DNA of 64,000 nt. Origin: Gemmatimonadaceae bacterium. GTDB taxonomy: Bacteria; Gemmatimonadota; Gemmatimonadetes; Gemmatimonadales; Gemmatimonadaceae. The translations under genes were made by a program, and so were the position numbers. The DNA lies in NCBI GenBank assembly GCA_030835125.1, contig JAUQWM010000020.1:31021-95020 (forward strand). The letters run 5' to 3'. The notes beneath the pieces were generated by a model. The model ran no database searches and was not told the DNA's origin. It saw only the letters and a program-made list of their open reading frames with translations. This document shows, in pieces, positions 59,556 through 64,000 of the stretch (position 1 is the first letter of the stretch; each line of letters begins with the position of its first letter).

Positions 59556-60725
59556 TTACCCCCTTACCCTCGTTCCATCCACCAGCCGCTCGTCCGGGTG
59601 CCGCACCACGCGATCACCGGGCTCGATCCCGCCCGTGACCTCGATCGCCGAGGCGCTGCGCTGACCGGTGCTGATCTTGCGCAGCCGGGCGCGACCGTCG
59701 GTCACTACAAACACGCCCCAGCCTCCATCCAGTGGCACCAGGCTGGTCGATGGGACGGCGAGGACCGAGTCGGCGCTCCAGACCTGGATCGACGCCGACA
59801 CCCGGAAGCGATCGCCAAGCCCCGTGACTGGGTCCCTGAACCGCGCGACCACGTTCACACGCTGCTCCTCGACGCCTAACGGCGAGAGCCTGGTGAACGC
59901 GGCCGGCTCCACCCGCTCCACGCGCGCGGCGAGCGGCGGTCCCTGCGCCACGCGAACGACGATCGCCGCCCCGGGGACAATCCGCGTGGCGTCCGCGGAC
60001 AGCACGTCGACGAGCACCTCGATGCGGGACGGATCGCCGACCTCGAGCAGCGGTGTGCCGGCCGGGATCACGCGCTCGTGCTCCTGCAGCATCCGGAGCA
60101 CGCGACCCGTCATCGGCGTGCGAATCTCGACCAATCCCCTCGCGTCCTGTTGCCCCGGGCCGGAGCCGAGGAGTGCCGTACGAGCGCGGCGTTCGTCCTG
60201 CGCCGCGGCTTCGGCGGACGAACGCGACACCTCCACATCCCGCTGCCGCATCTTCTCCGTGGCGATCGCTCCTTCCAGTTCGCGCTGGGCGATCGCGCCC
60301 GCCTCCGCGAGGCGTTCGGCGCGCGTCCGGTCATGGCGCGCCTCGTCCAGCGCGATCTCCGCCTGCTGCACGCGGGCCGTGCCTGCCTCCCGCAGGGCCC
60401 GGGCCCCGGCGAGCGCGGCTTCCGCCTCGCGCACGCCTCTCGCGTCGAGGGGCGCCGGTGCCAGGCGTGCAACGACCTGCCCGCGCGTCACGCTGTCGCC
60501 GGGTTGCAGGCTGCTCTCGAGCATCCGTCCACTCACGGGCGCCGCTATCTCCACGTGCTCCCGGAGGCGTGTGATGCCATCCTCGTCCACGGTGACGGTG
60601 AGCGGCCCGGGCATGACCTCGTGCAACTCGACCTCGATCACTTCCGGCCGCGTCATGAAGAACGCCGCGAGTGCCAGCGCGGCACCCGCTCCAAGCGTCC
60701 ATTTCCAGCGCGCAGGTACGGTCAT
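59556..60725 (-). CDS. HlyD/RND-type efflux periplasmic adaptor
   Basis: VEIAAPVSGRMLESSLQPGDSVTRGQVVARL, coiled-coil Ala/Arg/Glu-rich region, VEIRTPMTGRVLRMLQEHERVIPAGTPLLEVGD. Confidence 0.93.
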   Translation of the reverse strand: MTVPARWKWTLGAGAALALAAFFMTRPEVIEVELHEVMPGPLTVTVDEDGITRLREHVEIAAPVSGRMLESSLQPGDSVTRGQVVARLAPAPLDARGVREAEAALAGARALREAGTARVQQAEIALDEARHDRTRAERLAEAGAIAQRELEGAIATEKMRQRDVEVSRSSAEAAAQDERRARTALLGSGPGQQDARGLVEIRTPMTGRVLRMLQEHERVIPAGTPLLEVGDPSRIEVLVDVLSADATRIVPGAAIVVRVAQGPPLAARVERVEPAAFTRLSPLGVEEQRVNVVARFRDPVTGLGDRFRVSASIQVWSADSVLAVPSTSLVPLDGGWGVFVVTDGRARLRKISTGQRSASAIEVTGGIEPGDRVVRHPDERLVDGTRVRG

Positions 60726-60728
60726 CGT

Positions 60729-63092
60729 TTACTCCCTCGTCTTGAGCACGGCGACCAGGTCGAGGCGCGCGATCCTGCCGCGCACGGCCAGCGCCGAAAG
60801 CACTGCAGCAGCACCGACCGCGATCACCCCCAGCAGGAAGGAGCTGCCCTCGATCAGGATCGGGATCTGGAAGAGCGCGGAGGCAAAGCGCACCGCGATC
60901 AGCCAGCAGAGCACCCAGGCCAGGAGCCAGGCGATCGGTAGCGACATCACCGTCAGCACGGCCTGCTCCCCCAGCAGCATCGCCGACACCTCGCCGCGCG
61001 TGAAGCCAAGGACGCGCAGGCTGGCCAGCTCGCGTCCGCGTTCCGACAGCGCGACCCGCGCGCTGTTGTAGACGATCCCGAACGCGATGACCACGGCGAA
61101 CAGGAGCATGATCGCCAGGGAGATGTTGAAGCTCTCGGCAATGGTCTGCTCGAAACTGCGCAGTTGCACCTCACGCACCGACACGCTGCTGACTGCCGGC
61201 AGGCGCTTCAACTCGGCATACAGCGTGTCAGCGAGTCGCTGGTCGACCGCAAGGAATGCCCCCGATGCGGCGGCGCCACCGGCCGCGAGCCGGCTCAGCG
61301 CGACGATGTCCATGTAGGCCGCGGATCCGATGAGCTCATCGGTCACGCCGGCGATGAGCGCGTCCTGCGTCGGCCTGGTCCCCTCGAGGACTTCCAGCAG
61401 GACGTGATCGCCCCGGCGCACGTCGAGGACCCGCGCGAGGACCGCAGAGACCAGGAGTCCGTGCTCGGGCGGCGCAAACGTTCGACCACCGCTCCCGATG
61501 ATCCGGTGCAACCGACCGCCGCTTTCCAGGCCGAGCACGGCTGTCTGCCAGTCGCGCGTGCCGGCGCGAAGCCGGACCGGCACCGACCGGAAGGGCTCGA
61601 CCGCCAGGACGCCGGGAAGACGGGCCATCTCCGCCAGCGCGGACATCGGTCGTTGCGACTCGAACGTGACGGTGACGTCCTCCCGCATCACCTCATGGAA
61701 CTGCACCGTCTTCATGAAGTCGACGGCGTCGTACATCGCCAGCACGGTGACCACGAGTCCACCGGCGAGTGCCAGTCCTGTGATGGACAACAGGGCCTTC
61801 CCCGGACGGCGCTCCAGGTTGCGCGCGATGATATGGGCCGCGGGTCCCAACCGGCGAAACGGGCGAAGGCGCTCCAGCAGCCCCGTGCGAAATCGTGCCG
61901 GCGCCTCGGGCCGCATGGCCTCGGCCGGCGGCAGCGACGCACTGCGGATGACCGCGCTCAGCGTCCCGGCAAGCCCGGCAGCACAGCCGACGGCCACGGC
62001 CGCCACGACAATGCCCCAGTCGGCCCGGAAGGCGGCCGACGGAAACTGGAAGAACCGCGCGTACACGACGGCGAGTTGCGTAGCAAGCCACAGGCCGAGC
62101 GCCGCGCCCAGGAGCGACCCAAGCGCCATCGGGATGAACGCGAGGCCGAGGTAATGACCCGCGATCGTGACGTTCGAGTATCCGTACGCCTTGAGCGTTG
62201 CCAGTTGTTCACGTTGCGTACCGATCAGCCTCGAGAGGACGAGGTGAAGGAGAAACGCCGTGACACCGAGGAAGATCGCGGGCAGGAGGATGCTCGTCAC
62301 CTGTGTTTCGTCGATCTCCCCATCGAGGAAGACGTGCGAGTACTGCTCACCGCGTCCGTACGCGCCGAAGCTGCCATAAGGCTCGAGGAGATGGTCGAGC
62401 GCAGCGATCACCACGTCCTCGCGAGTGCCCGGTCGCGTCGTGACGCTGAGGTCATTGAAGGCCCCCGCCAGGTCGAAGGCGTTTGCCAGTCCGTCATGCG
62501 CCATCCACAGCACGCCGAAGCGGCGGTTGTCCGGGAAGATGCTGCCGCTTCCGGCCTCGTAGACGTACTCGGGTGACACCGCGGTCCCGGTGATCCGGAG
62601 CCACCGCCACCGGCCATGCAGCACCGCGCCGATCGAGTCGCCGGGCACAAGGCGATTGGCGTGCGCAAACGCGGCGCTCGCCAGGATCTCGTCAGGCTCG
62701 TCAGGCAGGGGCCACCGTCCGCGGACGACGTGGGGATCGTTCAGCGATGGATACGCGGGCACGGGGATCGAGACGAACCGGCCGACCGCCGGTTCGCCCA
62801 ACCCGGGGACGTCGATACTTGCCTCGGCGACAATGCGCGTCGCGACGGAGGCCACGCCGGGCAGGAGTTCCACCGCACGCGCGACCGAGGCAGGCGCGCG
62901 CTTGATCGGGACGAAGATGTCGGCGAAGCGATAGCGATCGTAGAACTGGTCGCGTGACGCGCGGAGGTGGCCGTTCATGCTGCGGAGCGACACGAACAGC
63001 GCGATGCCGCACGTCACCACCGCGACGATCGCGGCCAGCTGGCTGCGATAGTGCCAGGCATCACGGAACAGCTTGCGGTCGAGCGCGCGCAT
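60729..63092 (-). CDS. ABC transporter permease, FtsX/MacB-type
   Basis: Two FtsX-like blocks: TREQLATLKAYGYSNVTIAGHYL and SERGRELASLRVLGFTRGEVSAMLLGEQ. Confidence 0.92.
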   Translation of the reverse strand: MRALDRKLFRDAWHYRSQLAAIVAVVTCGIALFVSLRSMNGHLRASRDQFYDRYRFADIFVPIKRAPASVARAVELLPGVASVATRIVAEASIDVPGLGEPAVGRFVSIPVPAYPSLNDPHVVRGRWPLPDEPDEILASAAFAHANRLVPGDSIGAVLHGRWRWLRITGTAVSPEYVYEAGSGSIFPDNRRFGVLWMAHDGLANAFDLAGAFNDLSVTTRPGTREDVVIAALDHLLEPYGSFGAYGRGEQYSHVFLDGEIDETQVTSILLPAIFLGVTAFLLHLVLSRLIGTQREQLATLKAYGYSNVTIAGHYLGLAFIPMALGSLLGAALGLWLATQLAVVYARFFQFPSAAFRADWGIVVAAVAVGCAAGLAGTLSAVIRSASLPPAEAMRPEAPARFRTGLLERLRPFRRLGPAAHIIARNLERRPGKALLSITGLALAGGLVVTVLAMYDAVDFMKTVQFHEVMREDVTVTFESQRPMSALAEMARLPGVLAVEPFRSVPVRLRAGTRDWQTAVLGLESGGRLHRIIGSGGRTFAPPEHGLLVSAVLARVLDVRRGDHVLLEVLEGTRPTQDALIAGVTDELIGSAAYMDIVALSRLAAGGAAASGAFLAVDQRLADTLYAELKRLPAVSSVSVREVQLRSFEQTIAESFNISLAIMLLFAVVIAFGIVYNSARVALSERGRELASLRVLGFTRGEVSAMLLGEQAVLTVMSLPIAWLLAWVLCWLIAVRFASALFQIPILIEGSSFLLGVIAVGAAAVLSALAVRGRIARLDLVAVLKTRE

Positions 63093-63095
63093 GGC

Positions 63096-63854
63096 TCACC
63101 ACTCCAGCTCGTCGGGCCGGGCGCGCTCGGCATTCGCCGCTACCTCGACGATCCGCCCGCTGCGCATGCGCAGGACGCGGTTCGCCAGGCGTGCAATCGG
63201 GACGTTGTGCGTGATCACCACGGTGGTCGTCCCGAGGTCGGCATTCACCCGCGTCAGGGCCTCCAGCACGAGCTTGCCCGTTTCGGCATCGAGGGCGCCG
63301 GTGGGTTCGTCGCAGAGGAGGACGTCGGGCCGCTTGGCAATGGCGCGAGCGATGGCCACCCGCTGTTGCTCTCCCCCAGACATCTCGGCGGGGAAGTGAT
63401 CCGCGCGGTCAGCGAGTCCCACTCGCTCCAGTGCCTCGCGGGGATCGAGCGGATGCTCCGCAATGTCCGTGACCAGGGCGACGTTCTCGACGGCGGTGAG
63501 GCTCGGGATCAGGTTGTAGAACTGGAACACGAAACCCACGTGCTCTCGCCGGTAGCGCGTGAGGTCCCGTTCGCTTGCGGCGACCAGGTCATGGTCACGA
63601 AACGTCACCGCGCCGCCCGTGGGCGCGTCGAGCCCGCCGAGGATGTTGAGGAGCGTCGACTTCCCGCTGCCCGACGGGCCGAGGATGACGACGAACTCAC
63701 CCTCGAACAGGTCGAGATCCACGCCCTGCAGCGCGTGCACGTCGACCTCGCCCATGTGGTAGGTCTTGGTGAGGCCCCGAGCGTGGAAGAGCGCCTCCGG
63801 TTGCCGGACGGTGGGGGCTGCTGGCACGCCACGGACATCGGTAAGGGCAGGCAT
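63096..63854 (-). CDS. ABC transporter ATP-binding protein, LolD/MacB-type
   Basis: [55 protein letters not shown]. Confidence 0.96.
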   Translation of the reverse strand: MPALTDVRGVPAAPTVRQPEALFHARGLTKTYHMGEVDVHALQGVDLDLFEGEFVVILGPSGSGKSTLLNILGGLDAPTGGAVTFRDHDLVAASERDLTRYRREHVGFVFQFYNLIPSLTAVENVALVTDIAEHPLDPREALERVGLADRADHFPAEMSGGEQQRVAIARAIAKRPDVLLCDEPTGALDAETGKLVLEALTRVNADLGTTTVVITHNVPIARLANRVLRMRSGRIVEVAANAERARPDELEW

Positions 63855-63973
63855 CCGTTCCTCCCCGCAGGTTGCCTCGGGGACGCAATTCCTGAACGGA
63901 GCATCGCCGGATGACCGCCCGGGATCTGTCAGCCGGGGGCGGCGCGCGTGTCGGGGAACGCCTTATGGGACTA

Positions 63974-64000
63974 GTTGAGAGTTGAGAGTTGAGAGTTGAG
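63974..64000. repeat. 7-bp tandem repeat array, (GTTGAGA)x3.9, truncated by window end
   Basis: gttgaga gttgaga gttgaga gttgag at the window edge. Confidence 0.9.

Noticed and set aside
1-64000. tRNA, rRNA, prophage, integrase or toxin-antitoxin/defence cassette
   Set aside because: No tRNA/rRNA-like sequence, integrase, transposase, phage structural or recognised defence gene was found by reading the ORFs; a tRNAscan, ISfinder or DefenseFinder run would be needed to be certain.

Overview
High-GC bacterial chromosomal window. The gene content (two DUF5916 proteins, a BNR/sortilin-like hydrolase, a TPR Ser/Thr kinase, DUF885, LytTR) suggests a Gemmatimonadota-like organism, but this is inference. 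I support about 50 CDSs and no rRNA, tRNA, CRISPR or prophage. The window has three parts. (i) 1-12.8 kb: housekeeping and secreted functions (LytTR two-component pair, DUF5916, lipoproteins, giant Lhr-type helicase, MsrA, DUF885). (ii) 12.9-42 kb: a dense stress/dormancy/energy-type island (ZIP, HPF-like, PolX, thiamine-binding, three CBS proteins, PRTase, PRPP synthetase, RtcB-archease, CapA, BON, ACP, E2, GroEL paralogue, E1b, E1a, ACS, PPS, YkuD, USP, HhH protein, baeRF-like, YceI/MarR). (iii) 42-64 kb: secreted enzymes, TonB receptor, kinase and an ABC/HlyD exporter. The most interesting non-genic signals are as follows. A set of intergenic tandem arrays all has a 7-bp period. Two of these arrays form a 38-bp perfect inverted repeat bracketing a four-helix-bundle (TIGR02436-like) gene, which looks like a small mobile or cassette-like unit. 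A gene-free stretch at 23.8-24.1 kb contains consecutive perfect hairpins and ends in a terminator-like stem, making it a candidate structured RNA. A 21-bp perfect REP-like palindrome (CAATGGGGTCTGACCCCATTG) lies in frame inside a peptidase gene. The 8-mer CGTTAGGC/GCCTAACG recurs in both orientations and in different codon contexts. All product calls were made by eye; no search was run.
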